Source: Sipunculus nudus
Taxonomy: Eukaryota; Annelida; Sipuncula; Golfingiida; Sipunculidae
DNA: 64,000 bases
Reading direction: 5' to 3'
NCBI GenBank assembly: GCA_026874595.1
Contig: CM049310.1
Span: 9,488,001-9,552,000, forward strand
The notes under the pieces: model-generated
What the model was told of the DNA's origin: nothing
Database searches by the model: none
Seen by the model: only the letters and a program-made list of their open reading frames with translations
In this document: in pieces, positions 48,301 through 61,610 of the stretch
How the letters are laid out: each line of letters begins with the position of its first letter
Numbering within the stretch: position 1 is the stretch's first letter
Position numbers and translations under genes: made by a program

Positions 48301-49180
48301 GGTGGCGCTACCTTTATTCTAGTTTATGCTGCAGACATCCAAGCTCATATCTCGGGAACCGTTTAATGATTGGGCCGAAATTTTGCATGTGTATAGATCT
48401 CACATAGCTCTTTATCATACACAAAACTGGAGGGGCCACCTGCAACCATTTTTGCACATTTTGCACAGCGTCTGTCTGTTGGTCTGCTGTGGCCTAAAAT
48501 CACTCATTTCTCTGTAGTGGTTTGACATAACTGCCTAAAATTTTGCAGGTTTATACATCCTGGATATCTTGATTTTATGACAGGTGGCACCACCTACATT
48601 CTAGTTAACGCTGCACACATCCAAGCTAATATCTCAGGAACCATTTGACTGATTGGGCCAAAATCGTGCTTGTGTTTAGATCTCACATAGGTCTTTATCA
48701 TACACAAAACTGCAACCATTTTTGCACAGCGTCTGTCTGTTTGTCTGCCGTGGGCTAAAATCACTCATATCCATGTAGTGGTTTGACTTTTCTGCCTAAA
48801 ATTTTGCATATGTATACAACTTGGACAGCTTTCTGGATTTGTGGTAGGTTGCACAACCTACATACACATTTAGGCTGCAGACATCCATGCTAATATGCAA
48901 CATACCTCACTCTGTTTCCCCTTGTCACTCAATCCATGCCTCACTTAACTCTGATTTTGGCAGATACACGTAGTCACTTGTCGGCTACCCGTATTCTAGT
49001 TTTTAAAGTTTACACATTTTTTCTCTATTTTTCAGATATATAAATACAGACTTAATCTTGGCCTGTTGGTTAATCTGTTTGATGCTTCAGTTGAATGGGT
49101 ATCTACCATTCTGATGATAAAATTTCCTTTGTGAATCTCTTCCCAGTCAGCTGAGCGTCATGACCCATGGGTCACTTGTT
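45366..49180 (+). mobile_element. Family B element (B3) nested in D3 and interrupted by C3
   Basis: Head ttttttagctcagttgactg and the AGTCATCTGAGCT half-stem, then GTCTGTCGTCCCTCTGTCCG. Core units of about 300-335 bp run from 45440 to 47390. C3 occupies 47394-49005. The B 3' part is 49006-49180, with AGTCAGCTGAGCGTCA and the full TGACCCATGGGTCACTTGTT tail. AGTCAGCTGAGC at the tail is the complement of the canonical head GCTCAGCTGACT. Units closely match those of B5 (59590 onward), so both are the same subfamily. Confidence 0.83.
47394..49005 (+). mobile_element. Family C element (C3) nested in B3
   Basis: Starts gtacccgccaaaacgaagtt, with a CAAAAC-GAA-GTTTTG hairpin followed by ggatactatg. 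It then has the dimeric ~275-bp array (GGTGGCGCCACC boxes at about 47745, 47875, 48028, 48152 and 48300) and ends ggctacccgtattctagttt. The left flank (gccacctgtattttt) and right flank (acacattttttctctatttt) are the two halves of one B unit, so the insertion point is clear. Confidence 0.78.
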
Positions 49181-49376
49181 GTTGTGTACATCCATGCCAG
49201 TAATTCAGGACATTTGTGTAATATATACTTGTACCTGAGTTCAAAATGTTTAGAACTTGCATTTTACATATACATGTCACACATGTACCTGAAAAGTAAT
49301 AATTCTGCATGGAAGCATTATACCTGATGTATATCCCATTGCACAGGTTCACTGTAGGCCTGTAGGCCTTGTTTTA

Positions 49377-49961
49377 TGAAAAATGCAGTTAAATATATAT
49401 ATCTTTGTCAAGAAGGTCGTTAAGCTAGCCTCTATTAGTTTTATTTGTTGTTTATGGAATATTTTAGCCAGTGTTACTAATACTGTTATTGCTAAATATC
49501 AGATGAGCTGGTGAGGAGAATATAAATATACTTGAATGACCTATGATTCTTATGTTATTTTGTTCACCTGACAACCAGTATTTGACCTATCAGCACTTTA
49601 GCATGACTTGTCAGTAACTGTTGTGGTTAGTCCAAAAGTTCAGCTTCAAAAGCAAGTAGAAACAGCAGTGGTGATGTGTTTGGTGTCTTCAGACAAGTGG
49701 CCTCCCATGAGGCCTGTTAAGATAAGATTGATCAGGAGTGGGAGTGACTTTAGTGGCAAAGTCATAGAGAAGATCTGACCAACAATGCGGCTTCAAGCCC
49801 CCTGTAGGTTGTCCCAGACCATGAGATAATTACCTGTGATATTGCTGCTGCAATAGTGCCAGACCCAGGGCACAGTCGCCACTGACTGTCATGGGGTTTT
49901 CCTCTATCACAGACTAAGGGAGGAATAGTTCTTTTGTCTCCTGTTGTTCTCCCCTATGTAG
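49377..49961. other. Unique-looking DNA right of D3
   Basis: No repeat recognised. The last 35 bases are pyrimidine-rich and lead to the acceptor of the next candidate exon. Confidence 0.4.
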
Positions 49962-50094
49962 ATGGAGATGGAGAAATCAACATCTGTTCCCGTCTTGCAG
50001 AGCTGTATATTCAAAGAATTCCCTATGATGTAGATAAAAGCACCCGAGATAATCTATCACACCCAACTTGTACCGGGAAAGACTCACTGCACCA
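49962..50094 (+). CDS. Possible 133-bp coding exon, unknown gene
   Basis: The best exon candidate in the window. The acceptor is long and pyrimidine-rich (tctcctgttgttctccccta, then tgtag) and the donor is CCA/GTATGT. One frame is open throughout, from GDGEINICSRLAELYIQRIP to CTGKDSLH, hydrophilic with mixed charge. It enters with one borrowed base and leaves two, so it is not directly in phase with 43249; a missing exon would be needed. I do not recognise the family. Confidence 0.38.
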
Positions 50095-51235
50095 GTATGT
50101 ATATATCTCAATGTTTGATCTTTCAAGAACTAATGTTTTTCAATGATTCAGTATATGCCTACTCAAGGGGACAATTTCAACATTATATGGAAGTATCGAC
50201 TTCTGTTACTTTAGTCCTGTGAAGCCTGTTTTTGTAGTCAGTTGGTGTGCCACTGCACCAGCCCTGAGCAGGTCCCAGTAATTTTGTCAAACAGAGATAT
50301 AATACAGACTTAACCAAGTTTAGCAGCCTCTCTTACACTCTGGCTCTAATAAGCCTACCCAACTACATATGATAAAGTTGCTCCCTGTGCCAGTAACATA
50401 ACTTACAATAACCACTACAGATGACACCTGTGTGCTTTATTATAGAGGATTCTCCTGCTCCATCATGATGTTAGAGGGGCACCCTGGGAAATGGAAGCAA
50501 ACAACTGGTATTCCACATGGGGGAGATGCCCATGGAAAACAAAATATTTATAGCAAAGTAAAAAAAAATTGATATTTTCCTGTGGTCACTACACAAAAAG
50601 TAAATCATATACAAGGGACCTATAAATTTCACATTTTTAAGTAATTTTTTCTATGGCTTCATGCAAAAGTATTGAATACGCTGTGTATATCTTGTCCCTT
50701 CAAGACACCATGTATTGGTTCCCAAGTTCAAGGACAAAAATGTATCATCGAGGCATCACATCCAGGAGGAGCCCTGGTTACCAGACAATAATGCTGGGCC
50801 ACCATCAGCTAAAGATATAAACCTGTTTTAGATGTACACATATTTTATACATAAACTACACGTTAAAACATAATTTCTACGTTTTTTTTTTTTTAAACTA
50901 ACATTACCCAGTTAGATTTATCTAAATTTTAACACTGCCTATTGGTAGTTAAGTTGTTTGTTTTCTGTCAGAAAAGTTTGAAAGCAGAGAGAAGAATAAC
51001 ATATTTTATTGCTTGATATGTACTCTTTGATTTAAACCCTTAGAGAGAAGTTTAAACGGTCAACTGGAGATATAAATCAGCAAAGAAAATGCTAAATTTA
51101 GATGATCCATTGTGATTTCACAATTGAAAAAAAATATGACACCACAAAAAAGGGGGTAAGAAATAGATTAGTCCGACTACAGTTGACATTGAAAGTGAAA
51201 ATCTCTTAACTCTAATCTCTAAACTCTCTCTGCAG
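50095..51235. other. Possible intron
   Basis: No repeat family or open frame supported. Ends in the strong tract taatctctaaactctctctg, then cag. Confidence 0.35.
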
Positions 51236-51254
51236 ACTTGAGACCATCCTCTGA
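51236..51254 (+). CDS. Possible terminal coding exon with stop
   Basis: Follows one of the strongest acceptors in the window. Taking the two bases left at 50094 gives ...SLHQ then LETIL and TGA at 51252-51254. The following sequence to about 51720 would be 3' UTR. Only five residues support it, so it depends entirely on the exon at 49962 being real. Confidence 0.22.
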
Positions 51255-51720
51255 GTACTTTCCTGTTATTGTTACATGCCAACATAACACCTGACCTTGC
51301 AAAACTTTCAAAAACTGCTCATGGACCTACCATTTTCCATATAGACTAACCAGGGTGTGCAAGTTGCATGTTGGAATTAAGGCTATACTACCATTGGAAT
51401 AATATGTTTGTGCTAGAATTCAAATATGACTGATTTTCAAAACTGGCCTCTTTGCACAATATAAGTCATAGGTGATAGATATGTACATGACTAAATATTT
51501 ATTTTTGACCTTGACCTAATTTTCAAGATCATACACACCTTAGCACATTCCCCATTATCACTCAGTTGCAGATGTCGTGGCAAGGCTACTAGTGAATGAT
51601 TGACAGTTGCAAATATCTAGTTGATTTTGTACTGTAACATATCAAGTGAGGACATAAATCATTACAACTGTAGCAGGAAACCTATGCCAGCAACAGACTC
51701 TGGACCTATCCTTTATAAAA

Positions 51721-51730
51721 AATAAATAAA
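51721..51730 (+). promoter_or_regulatory. Possible poly(A) signal (overlapping AATAAA pair)
   Basis: AATAAATAAA about 470 bases after the putative stop, followed about 45 bases later by a GT-rich stretch (ttttgtgtgtggttgtgata, then gtgggtgtggtgt), as expected of a cleavage region. AATAAA is common in AT-rich DNA. Confidence 0.25.
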
Positions 51731-51809
51731 TGAAAATATAAAAATGTAAGTATGACACCTGAATGAACTAGTTTTGTGTGTGGTTGTGATAGTGGGTGTG
51801 GTGTATGAG

Positions 51810-54800
51810 GTTCCTGGAGGCTTGTGGTAAGCCAGCTGTGGTGTTTTAATAAAACAGGTGATGTACTTGAGCAGCTGGCAGAGGATTCATATTAAATGCT
51901 GGTGGTTGGTGCACCACATGGTTATGAGGGTTACAGGTGGAGCTACAGGTAATTAGCCACAGGACATTGATCGTGAGGAAATGTGACTTGCACACCTTTG
52001 TTTATCCATGGTATTGTTACACAAGTGCAGGCAGGGAGACAACCTTAGTGTTATAGCGGTAATATCCCGAGAACAGATGTGCAGGCAAGTAATAATTTTT
52101 TATGGTATAATGGAAGCTGAGAGCTAGGTATCCTGTTTTGTGGCACGCAATTAAGCGTGTAATATATGGTAAGTACAGCAAGAGCTGACATGGCTGTATA
52201 AACTTATAGTTTTATGATAGCAGGTCCGCTGTACTGTTGCCAGGTAAGATGAGATGGTGTCTTATATTCATAGCTTCCTGATTTAAAAACTTTATTGTTG
52301 ATACTTTCTCATAAAACAAACTTAAACAAGCATGTTAAGTAGCAAAGACCCTGACTCAGTAACCTGTTTCTCTATTTAAGTTAAAGACCTATATATAATG
52401 CCGAAGCCTTATAAACTTTGATTAACTTAAAACATTTAAGATCTGCAGCTTGCAAAGAATTTATTCCAGACAAATATTTTAATTTAAGAGTGATTTCATG
52501 CCTGTTGTGTCTCTGAGAAATATGCAAATCAGATGCTTGTAAACCCTGATAACTTATGCTAGTTTTCTCACAGTTTATATATCAAGCATAGGCTATTGAT
52601 ATAAGGAGATATTGATATAGAATCATGTATCTTCTGCAGAGCAGGTAGTGATATTTTTGACATTCACAGTTGTTACACCATCAATAACATTACAGTTACT
52701 GATTGAAATTTGATATTTGCTTTAAAACCTTACAATTGCAAGGAGTTGATATGGACAGACTTAATTTCAGTCAGCCAAAAAAAATTTTATGAACTTTCCA
52801 CTCTTATATATTGGTTCGAAAGGTAGGTCCAATCGCCATCTTGCTAACATGTTTGGTGCAGGTATTGAAGTTCAGAATTTTATCAGAAACAAGAGGCATT
52901 ATCAACTGTTCACCTGGTGATAAGCATGATATAACAACTGTGTGTTTTGGCCAGATACTGTAACAGCACAGAAAGAATTTACTGTCCCATGACAACATGA
53001 CACAGTTGCATATCATGAAACAGTGTATCCATAAAAGAAATTGTACCTTTGAAGTTATTTTGCTGTCTCTGTGTCAGGATTAGTGATGCCCCGACCACAT
53101 ACCACAGTTGCATACCATGAAATATCATATGAATAAAGTGAATCATGGCCTTGAACTTCTTTTGCTAGCTTCATATATGTTGGTTACCAGTACATCACCT
53201 GACCCAACTTTGATTACCCTTGAGGTTTGTCTGTTACACATCTTGAATATCCTTTAATGGTAATTTTAAACTTATCATTGAGAAGTGTTTCATTTCATTT
53301 GCTGTTTCCTTTCACAGTAACTATTATTTGCAGTGATACTTCAGTTGTCTGTGTGTGCCACCTGGTGTTTACAAAAACATTTGTTTTTCATTTTCCTCTT
53401 CATAGAAAACTAACACATTTATAAATCTTTCATGGATGAAATATCACTGATAGATTTGATTGAAACCCAAGTCGGCTACTCATATTTCAAGAGTAACTCA
53501 GGTATGATTTTCAATAATAAGACCAGGATTTCAACGTTTCAGTAAGCTCTTATTTAAAAAAAATTATGTAATGAATCACTGATGAGAACAGGAAGGCACT
53601 GAGAGAATACATTTGCTGTCACCTGGAGTTGCACCCAGATCACTGCAAAATTTAATCTGCCCCTAATTTATTTGAAGGTCCCATTACCCTATGCTTATAC
53701 ACACAAATTTGGTGAACTCACTGAGAAGTTTTGGTGTTCTTATTTAGATGGACAGACCATGACAGATGAACCTCCACCATTAAAATTAGTCATTTGGCAC
53801 TGGAGCTAACTGATGCCAATGCTGCTGGCTAAGGGTGTGTATAACATATATAACAGTGAACTTAACCAAGCAGTATGATGTTACTGACCATGTTATAGAC
53901 CTGACCACAGCAATGGCTTAAAGTACGGGTCAGTTGAGTGCTGTTATTGACATTGCTACATTACAGCTTGTCTACATTGATTCTCAGAGGAATGGCCGAG
54001 GTCACATGATCTTTCCCCAGTGTAGTGGAATCACTTGTTTCTGGGATGCATCAACACTTCTAAAGCAAGCAAATCTCCCAGGGGATCCCCCAGCCATGTA
54101 CTTGAATAACCAATAAGATAGTCAAAATGACTTTATGCTAATGTTTCTGGGAAAGGTGAGTCAAATGTGAGTAGCACGCAGGAGGGGTAAGATGTAGTGG
54201 TGTGGTTTGAGAGTTTGAAATAATCAGGGTGTTTGACTTCTTAGGGGATTTGACACATACCCTGAACTTAAAGTTCATAATTAAAGCAATGCCTGAGTTC
54301 AAATTGGAAATTTATTAATTTGAGCAGAAACATAACCCTTCACTGTCTTCAAATTTCTTGATATTCGTACACTTTAAGTTAAAGGTGCTAACTTCCAAAG
54401 ATTCCTTGTATCCTTACCAAATATTCAACATTTGCTTCAGAGACGGTGTTTTAACTTAATGATAATTTCTACAACTAAAAATAATAATGCTTCATATGGA
54501 ACCTCAGAAAGCCAAGCCAATTAATGGAGTTCTAATTGTTATTGTCCTTGGTTCCTGGACAGTATTGGATCAACAGACTTACTCTGTCACTTATATTTTC
54601 ACTTCTGTTGTTGATTTATGGGACAGGTAACTGAAAAGCAGTATTCTCATACATTTGATATGATAGTATAGTTGATTTATAGAAATAATTTTATAACAGG
54701 TTTGACTTTCAAATCAAGAGTTTATAATATTTTTTGTTATTATGTCAGTGTACAGGATATTCATGAACTTTATTTGTGGATGGCAATGACGTCTTTTAAG

Positions 54801-56842
54801 AGAGATAAATCATGTGAGAAGGAAGTTTTTGCTTATTTTGAAGGTGACGCCAGGCATGGTTTTTCGAATGTAAAACTCATGGTTGTGAAAACATTTTGCT
54901 TTACTTTGAATTCTTCCTTATTCATGTCTGTCAGTGTATTCTATACATGATCTCTGAAGGGTGAAAGATAATTATTTTGCTCTTTCAGTCTACAAGAGAC
55001 ATTCAAGATATGATAAAACATCTTTCAATATAGGGCTCTTTAAGTCATTTAAATAGCAGTATATTTTGCACTTGAAAAATTTCTGACATGATATTCTGAA
55101 TAATATAAAGCAAAAATGAAAAATTAGTGAAACTTAATGTAGTAGTAAATGTGACAGCTCCTAGACAGCTTTTTATCATAATGAATGAACCCACTAAGTA
55201 AATATGTGATGGAATCCAGACAAGAAAGGCAAATATTATTGAAAATTAATTGGCATAAGGCCCATATGAATACATTTAAGTTTTTATGAAATACACCCTG
55301 ATAAAATTGGTTGCAGAGTCTAAAGGAATTATTAATAATAGGTAAATGACAGCATTATTTACACGATCCTCTCACAGTCGAACATTGTGTAAATATTTAT
55401 TCTTTCTATTATTGGTGTAGCATAAAGAAGTGCTGTCTGCTCCTCTGTTAAGAATTTATTTATATTCTCTTGGCCCAACATTAATAATTTACATTATCAT
55501 TAGTGGTAGTCTTCTCACCTGAAGAATTTTCATCAAAGATATTGTGAAACTTTAATGTAGATGCTTGCAATAACAATGATATCTTCATAATAATTAACGG
55601 ACACCTTGTTTGTTCTGGCATTGCAAAGTAGTGTATGTAAATAAATAAAAATCCCTCAGCTGGGTATTTTGTGGGTGAGACTGCTGTGAAAGGTCTAACA
55701 TTATAGTTCCAGGCTATACAGTCTTTTTCCAGTCTATAAGTCAATACTTTTTTCCAAAATGACTTGTGATTATATCAAGAATGAAATAAATATATTCATG
55801 ACAGATGACCCAAGGTGATATTCCAGTAATTAAGGTCTGCAAATCCTCAAAAGCATAAAAAAGATGTATCACTCACCTCTAGCAAGATTTTGTGATTGTA
55901 GACTGGTGAAGACATGATAAAATATAAAAAAAATTATAACAAACATTCAGTTGTACTTCACCTGAAGATGCTCTATAGCACTGTAACTATGGGTTCTAGG
56001 GTTCAAAGGTAACATAAACCCCTTGGTGCAAGGCTAGGAATGTTTATTGTGTGCTGTAATTCATCTGGTGGTTAAATAAATGTTGGATGATGGTATTTGT
56101 TCTGTCTGGAGAAATTAACTGAACTTTGAAATGTCATCATTTGACATTTAGCTTTATAGTGGTGCAATGCATGCTTATGTAGTGAGTAATTTAATATCAG
56201 ACAGAACAGGTCTATTGTTGATTCAAATGATGCTTTGTATGAATAATTTGATAGTTAGTTTTTCAGTTTTACTCGTCCCCAGGGCAACTGCATCTTTTTT
56301 GTCAATATTAAGCCCTGATGCCTGTGGTATGTATTCTTGAACTTTGGCATCTTTATAATAAGGCAAAATATCAAAGTAAATAAGAGGTACTTGTTTTTCT
56401 GCATGGTTAATGCTGTATGGTCCTTATGATAGAGGTACCTTTGTAATTGTAGGGTCCCCAGTGGGGTTTACTAATGGTCACCCCCAGGTCTGACAGACCA
56501 TAATGACAGACTTGAGCCCTAGGTAACACTTGATAAAACACATACACATAATAACAAACCCAAGCTCTTTATATCTCAGGCCAACTGATTTAGTGTGTCA
56601 GGCATGCTGTTGTAGGATGAATATCCTGCTGAAGATTTAGTTCAGGTAACATTATAGTATATTATATACATTTTATATCATACAAAGAAATTATTCAAGG
56701 TATTAACTTTTGCTAAAAATATATTACTGTGATGGTTAATGATGGTGGGGTATGTGATTTTGCGACATGACAGTCAGTACAGTAAAACTCTGGATCCTGT
56801 AGCACTGCTGTATTAGTGTCGTAACTGACTGTGAAAGATGGC
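51810..56842. other. Low-copy, non-coding DNA
   Basis: No repeat family or gene could be supported. Frames at 53227-53424 (after a good tgctgtttcctttcacag acceptor), 53934-54116 and 54672-54950 were examined. None has matching signals on both sides or a recognisable family. Confidence 0.4.
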
Positions 56843-57480
56843 TTTATTAGCTCAGCTGACTGAAAGTCAACTGAGGTATAGGTATGATGCTTTGTCCGTC
56901 GTTCAACTGGCCATCCGTTAGCATTGCACAAATCGTAACAGCTGGACCTATAAACATCTAATTATACATCCTGGGAGGTGAATTAAAAATCTCTTTGGAA
57001 ACCTGAAATTAGGTCAGTGCAACCTATATCCTTCGAGCTATGGGGCTTTTAAGTAACCCCCCAGAATAATAAAAAATTGATACAAAACTTCCAATATTTT
57101 GATAGTAAATGCATGGATTGTCATGAATCTTGCCTTGAATAATGATCATGACTAGTTTTGTCATTTCCAAAAAACTGGTGGTGCCATCTGTATTTTCTCT
57201 AATTTTTATCGTTTTTTCTGTTTTTGAGACAGTCAAATGACAGCAGTTATGTCAGTTTCTCAGTGTCCTGAAACCAGTGTATTTATTGATTATGATTGGT
57301 TTCTTTAGTTCCTGAAGACTCTTGGCACCATCTGTATTCTTTTCTATTTGATTAATTTATCCTTAATTTTGAGACTGCCATATTATATTGATACAAGTAT
57401 CAGGTTCACAAATAAGGTTTCATCTGTGTCCTGAAACCTTGTGTTGTTTATTAGGGCCTGCTTGAATAAGTTTAATGGAT
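56843..57480 (+). mobile_element. Family B element fragment (B4), no tail found
   Basis: Head ttattagctcagctgactga and a half-stem with two changes (agtcaactgaggt), then a short tttgtccgtcgttcaactgg run and two worn units (56926 onward; box aaactggtggtgccatctgt at 57174). More decayed than B1-B3, with the 3' end lost before family E sequence starts near 57480. Confidence 0.72.
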
Positions 57481-57484
57481 GCCC

Positions 57485-58080
57485 TATATTAATCACCCTG
57501 TCCGTCTGTCTGTTTGTCTTCTGTATGTCTGTTAAATTTGTTTCCTGATGATATCTCTATTTTGGATTGGCATATGGATTTCAAACTTGACTTTCACATA
57601 GCCAACCTCTAACGCAAGAACTTTATTGATTTTGGGGTCATGAGGTCAAAGGTCAAGGTCACAGAACCCACATATTTTGAAAGATTGTGGATACATTTTA
57701 ACCTTAATTTTCATCCCAAAACCTTCCATCTTACACATATAGCTGACCTAACAATAGGGGAAGAACCTGATTGGCTTTTGGGTCAAAGGTCAGGGTCACA
57801 GGACCTTCTTCTTTAAAATGATTGTGGTTGCATTTTAGGCCAAACTTTTCATCCCAAACCTTCCCTCTTCCTCGTGGCAAGCCTGTCAATTGGGGAAGGT
57901 TCCTTTTGAATTTTGGGCCACTAGGTCAAGGTCACAGGGCCCATCCATTAACAAATTAGGTTATGGACAATAACTCAACAGGTTGGCTTCAATCTGATCA
58001 CAGGACCCATATTTTGAAAAAGCTCATAAATCTGTCTTCATACACAATTCAGCTGTAGTCAAGACACATGGGCCCCTAGT
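57485..58080 (+). repeat. Family E dispersed repeat
   Basis: Starts with ccctgtccgtctgtctgttt, then ttggattggcatatggattt, then several aggtcaaaggtcaaggtcac blocks (57645, 57783 and 57923) separated by about 140 bp. A related piece is at 35980-36120. No coding frame. Confidence 0.72.
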
Positions 58081-58108
58081 AAGAGAAAGGGCCTTAAAAA
58101 GTATTGGA

Positions 58109-58294
58109 GTGAGCCTTCAGTGTATGGAACCAATGTGAGCCTTTGGTGTATGGAACCAATGTGAGCCTTCAGTGTATGGAACCAATGTGAGCCTTGGTGT
58201 ATGGATCGAACCAGAGTGAGCCTTCAGTGTATGGAACCAATGTGAGCCTTCAGTATATGGAACCAATGTGAGCCTTTGCTGTATGGAACCAGAT
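58109..58294. repeat. 26-bp minisatellite, seven copies
   Basis: Units beginning gagcctt at 58111, 58137, 58163, 58189, 58218, 58244 and 58270. Consensus gagccttcagtgtatggaac plus caatgt. One unit is expanded to 29 bp. A minus-strand frame through it gives only a repeated peptide and is not a gene. Confidence 0.93.
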
Positions 58295-59589
58295 GAGACC
58301 AGTGGATCAAGGGTTAACATAGGGCCTGGCTGCTATGTATGAATGCCTCAAAGGAAGAGTTCTGACCTGGTCATATGGCAGTAATATCTGTGGAACAGAG
58401 TACCATTTCAGTGTATTTTTTGGCTGTTTAGCATTATGTAATGAGGGTTTAAAATTTGGTTCAAGTAACCCTTCACAGGTTCTTGTTACTTTTGGTGATT
58501 TTCATTTCTTTAACTGTTTTCTAATTAAGCTGGTAAAGATACAAAGATGGGTATTCTTTTGAAAATAAAATTTTCTGAAATTCTGACTAGTCATATTACA
58601 TCAAATAATGAGGCTGGTTTGTGCTTGAATACACTACAGTATCCTGTAACACTACCCTTTTAATGGATATTTTTATTTCATCAGTTAAAATTACTTGGTT
58701 TAATGAAGCTAAATTTGATCTTCATATAAATGAAGCTAGATATGATTTTAATATAAATAAGGTTTCCTGAAAATTCTTGTTAGTCATATTACATCACTTA
58801 ATCAGGACCGGAGCTTCATGCTTGAAGACTCTTGGTTTTTTAGCTTTGCTTACCTTGCTTACCTTGAATTAAACTTCCTAGCATTGATCCTGCAATAGTG
58901 TCAAATAGTGTCAAAACAAGTTATCCTTTGGAAACATTCCTGCTTGAGAATAATTTTTATGGTGCTCTTAACTAATTCAGTACAAAGCAGGCATGCATGG
59001 TACACTGGTTCTAAATAGAATAGGATGACCAGGGCTTTCAATAGGAACAAAATATGAAGAGTCTGGGATGCTCAGGCAGACATTTTTGGGAGTCCCATCT
59101 GAGTTAAGAGTGTCCCAAGGGGAGATGATATGTGTCCAATTTTGAACAGTTTTGTGTACATTGAATCTTTGTCATATTTTATGTAATTATCATATTATTA
59201 TATGATTAGAAGTGGTATCATTATTTAAATATATGCTTACAGCGACATGTAAACCTCATTTAATAGCATGGTTTTTCACAACTGACGGGTTTGTTTGAGG
59301 CAGCCGGTAATGGTCATTGACTGCTACAAGGTCCTAAAGCAATTAATTTTTAATATATATAGTTCTTATGTATTTTTTATTAAATAGTTATTTAAATGTT
59401 TACCTACAGTTCTAAGAATCATAGTCATGAACATATAATTTTAAATGCATTTATTGTTGTAATCCGGGACTTTCTAAAGATCAGAATGCCTTAAAATTGT
59501 CAATATAATATAAGGATATCTGTTTGAAAAAAATAATATTCTGTGCAGATACATGTCATTATTCATTAACAATTTCCTGGGTTTACTGG
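58295..59589. other. Non-coding, low-copy DNA
   Basis: No repeat or gene supported. A short near-duplicate lies around 58735-58800 (aataaggtttcctgaaaatt..., gtcatattacatca), repeating 58570-58605. Confidence 0.45.
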
Positions 59590-61610
59590 GTTTTTAGCTC
59601 AGCTGACTGAAAGTCATCTGAGCTATAGCGATCACTCTTTGTCCGTCGTCCGTCTGTCCGTCTGTCCGTCCGTTAACCAGGCACAAATCGTAACCGCTGG
59701 ACCTAGAACCTTGTAACTTGGCATTCTGAGAGGTCCATGAAAAATCTCCTTGGAAACCAGAAATTAGGTCTCTGTTACCTATATTCTTCGAGCTATGGAT
59801 CCCCAAAGTACCCCCAAGAAAAGTAAAAAAATTTCATACAAAAACTTCAATATCTCATTAACTACTTGACTGATGGTCATGATTTGTGGCATAACTATTG
59901 ATCATGAGATGTGTCATCACTTCCTGCAGACTGGTGGTGCCACCTTTATTGTTCGATTTTTTACGATTTTTTCCTCTATTTTTGAGACCTTTAAGGATGC
60001 TGTCATCTGTTAGCATGGCACAAATCGTAACGACTGGACCTAGAATCTTCATTCTTGACACACTGAGAGGTCCATGAAAAATATCCTTGGAAACCAGAAA
60101 TTAGGTCTCTGTTAACCATATCCTTCGAGCTATGGGGCACCAAAGTACCCCCCCCCCCAGAGTAGTCAAAAATTTCATACAAAAACTTCAATATCTCAAT
60201 AACTACATCACTGATGGTCATGATTTTTGGCATACATATTGATTATGAAATGTTCCATCAGTTCCTGCAGACTTGTGGCGCCACCTGTATTGTTTGATTT
60301 TTTACGATTTTTTCCTCTATTTTTGAGAACTTTAAGGATGCTGTCATCTGTTAACTTGGCACAAATCATAACGACTGGACCTAGAATCTTCATTCTCGAC
60401 ACACTGAGAGACCTATGAAAAGTCTCCATGGAAACCAAAATTAGGTCTCTGTTACCAATTTTCTTCAAGCTATGGAGCCCTAAAGTACCCCCAAGAAAAG
60501 TAAAAAAATTCATACAAAAACTTCGATATCTCATTAACTACTTGAATGATGGTCATGATTTGTGGCATAACTATTGATCATGAGATGTATCATCTGTTCC
60601 TGCAGACTGGTGGCACCACCTGTATCGTTCGATTTTTTACGTTTTTTCCTCTATTTTTGAGACCTTTAAGGATGCTGTCATCTGTTAGCATGGCACAAAT
60701 CGTAACGACTGGACCTAGAATCTTCATTCTCAACACACTAGAAGACCTATGAAAAGTCTCCATGGAAACCAGAAATTAGGTCTCTGTTACCCATATCCTT
60801 TGAGCTATGGGGCCCCAAAGTACCCCCCCAGAGTAGTCAAAAATTTCATACAAAAACTTCAATATCTCAATAACTACATCACTGATGGTCATGATTTGTG
60901 GCATAACTATTGATCAAGAGGTGTTCCATCAGTTCCTGCAGACTGGTGGCACAACCTGTATTTGTTCGGGGTTTTTTTACGAATGTTTTATCTATTTTTG
61001 AGATCTTTAAAGATTTAAAAAAATATGAACATCTGTTAACAGGGCACAAATCATAAAAACTGGACCTAGAATCTTCATTCTTGACACACAGGGAGACCCA
61101 TGAAAATTCTCCATGGAAACCTGAAATTAGGTCTCTGTTACCCATATTCTTTAGGCTGTATGGCTCCAAAATACACCCGAGAATAATGGAAAATTTGATA
61201 CAAAAAGTGCAGTATCTCAATAACTATAAGACTGATGGTCATGATTTTTGCATACATATTGATCATGAGCTGTTCCATCAGTTTCTGCAGAGAGGGTGCG
61301 CCACCTCTATTTTTTTTCAAATTTTTACGAATTTTTTTTCTCTTTTTTCGAGACTTTTGAAGATGTGGTTATCTATCAAGAGGGTACAAATTGCAACAAC
61401 TGGACCTAGAAACTTCATTCTTGTCATGCAAGGAGGCCCATGAAGAGTGCCTGTGGAAACTTGAAATTAGGTCTCTGTTACCCATATCCTTCAAGCTATA
61501 GGACTCTGAAGTATCCCTCAGAATAATGGACAATTTGATACAAAAGCTGAAGTATCTGAACAAGTAATATGGAGATCATCATGATTCTTTGCATGGATAT
61601 TGACCATTAA

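Larger units (their letters stand above)
43975..49376 (+). mobile_element. Family D element (D3) with nested B3, which itself holds C3
   Basis: The degenerate head TTTTTTAGCCAACCTGTGAG (43975) leads to D units and ggtcaagagttcactcag repeats, then three to four ~140-bp units with GGTGGCGCCACC-like boxes (44837-45360). B3 interrupts at 45366-49180. D resumes at gttgtgtacatccatgcc and ends with gcacaggttcactgtaggcc, tgtaggccttgtttt. The tail is homologous to those of D1 and D2. Confidence 0.78.

Noticed and set aside
58117-58320. Minus frame with repeated GSHWFHT-like peptide
   Set aside because: Translation of the 26-bp minisatellite. The 29-bp unit and worn ends show no selection for frame.
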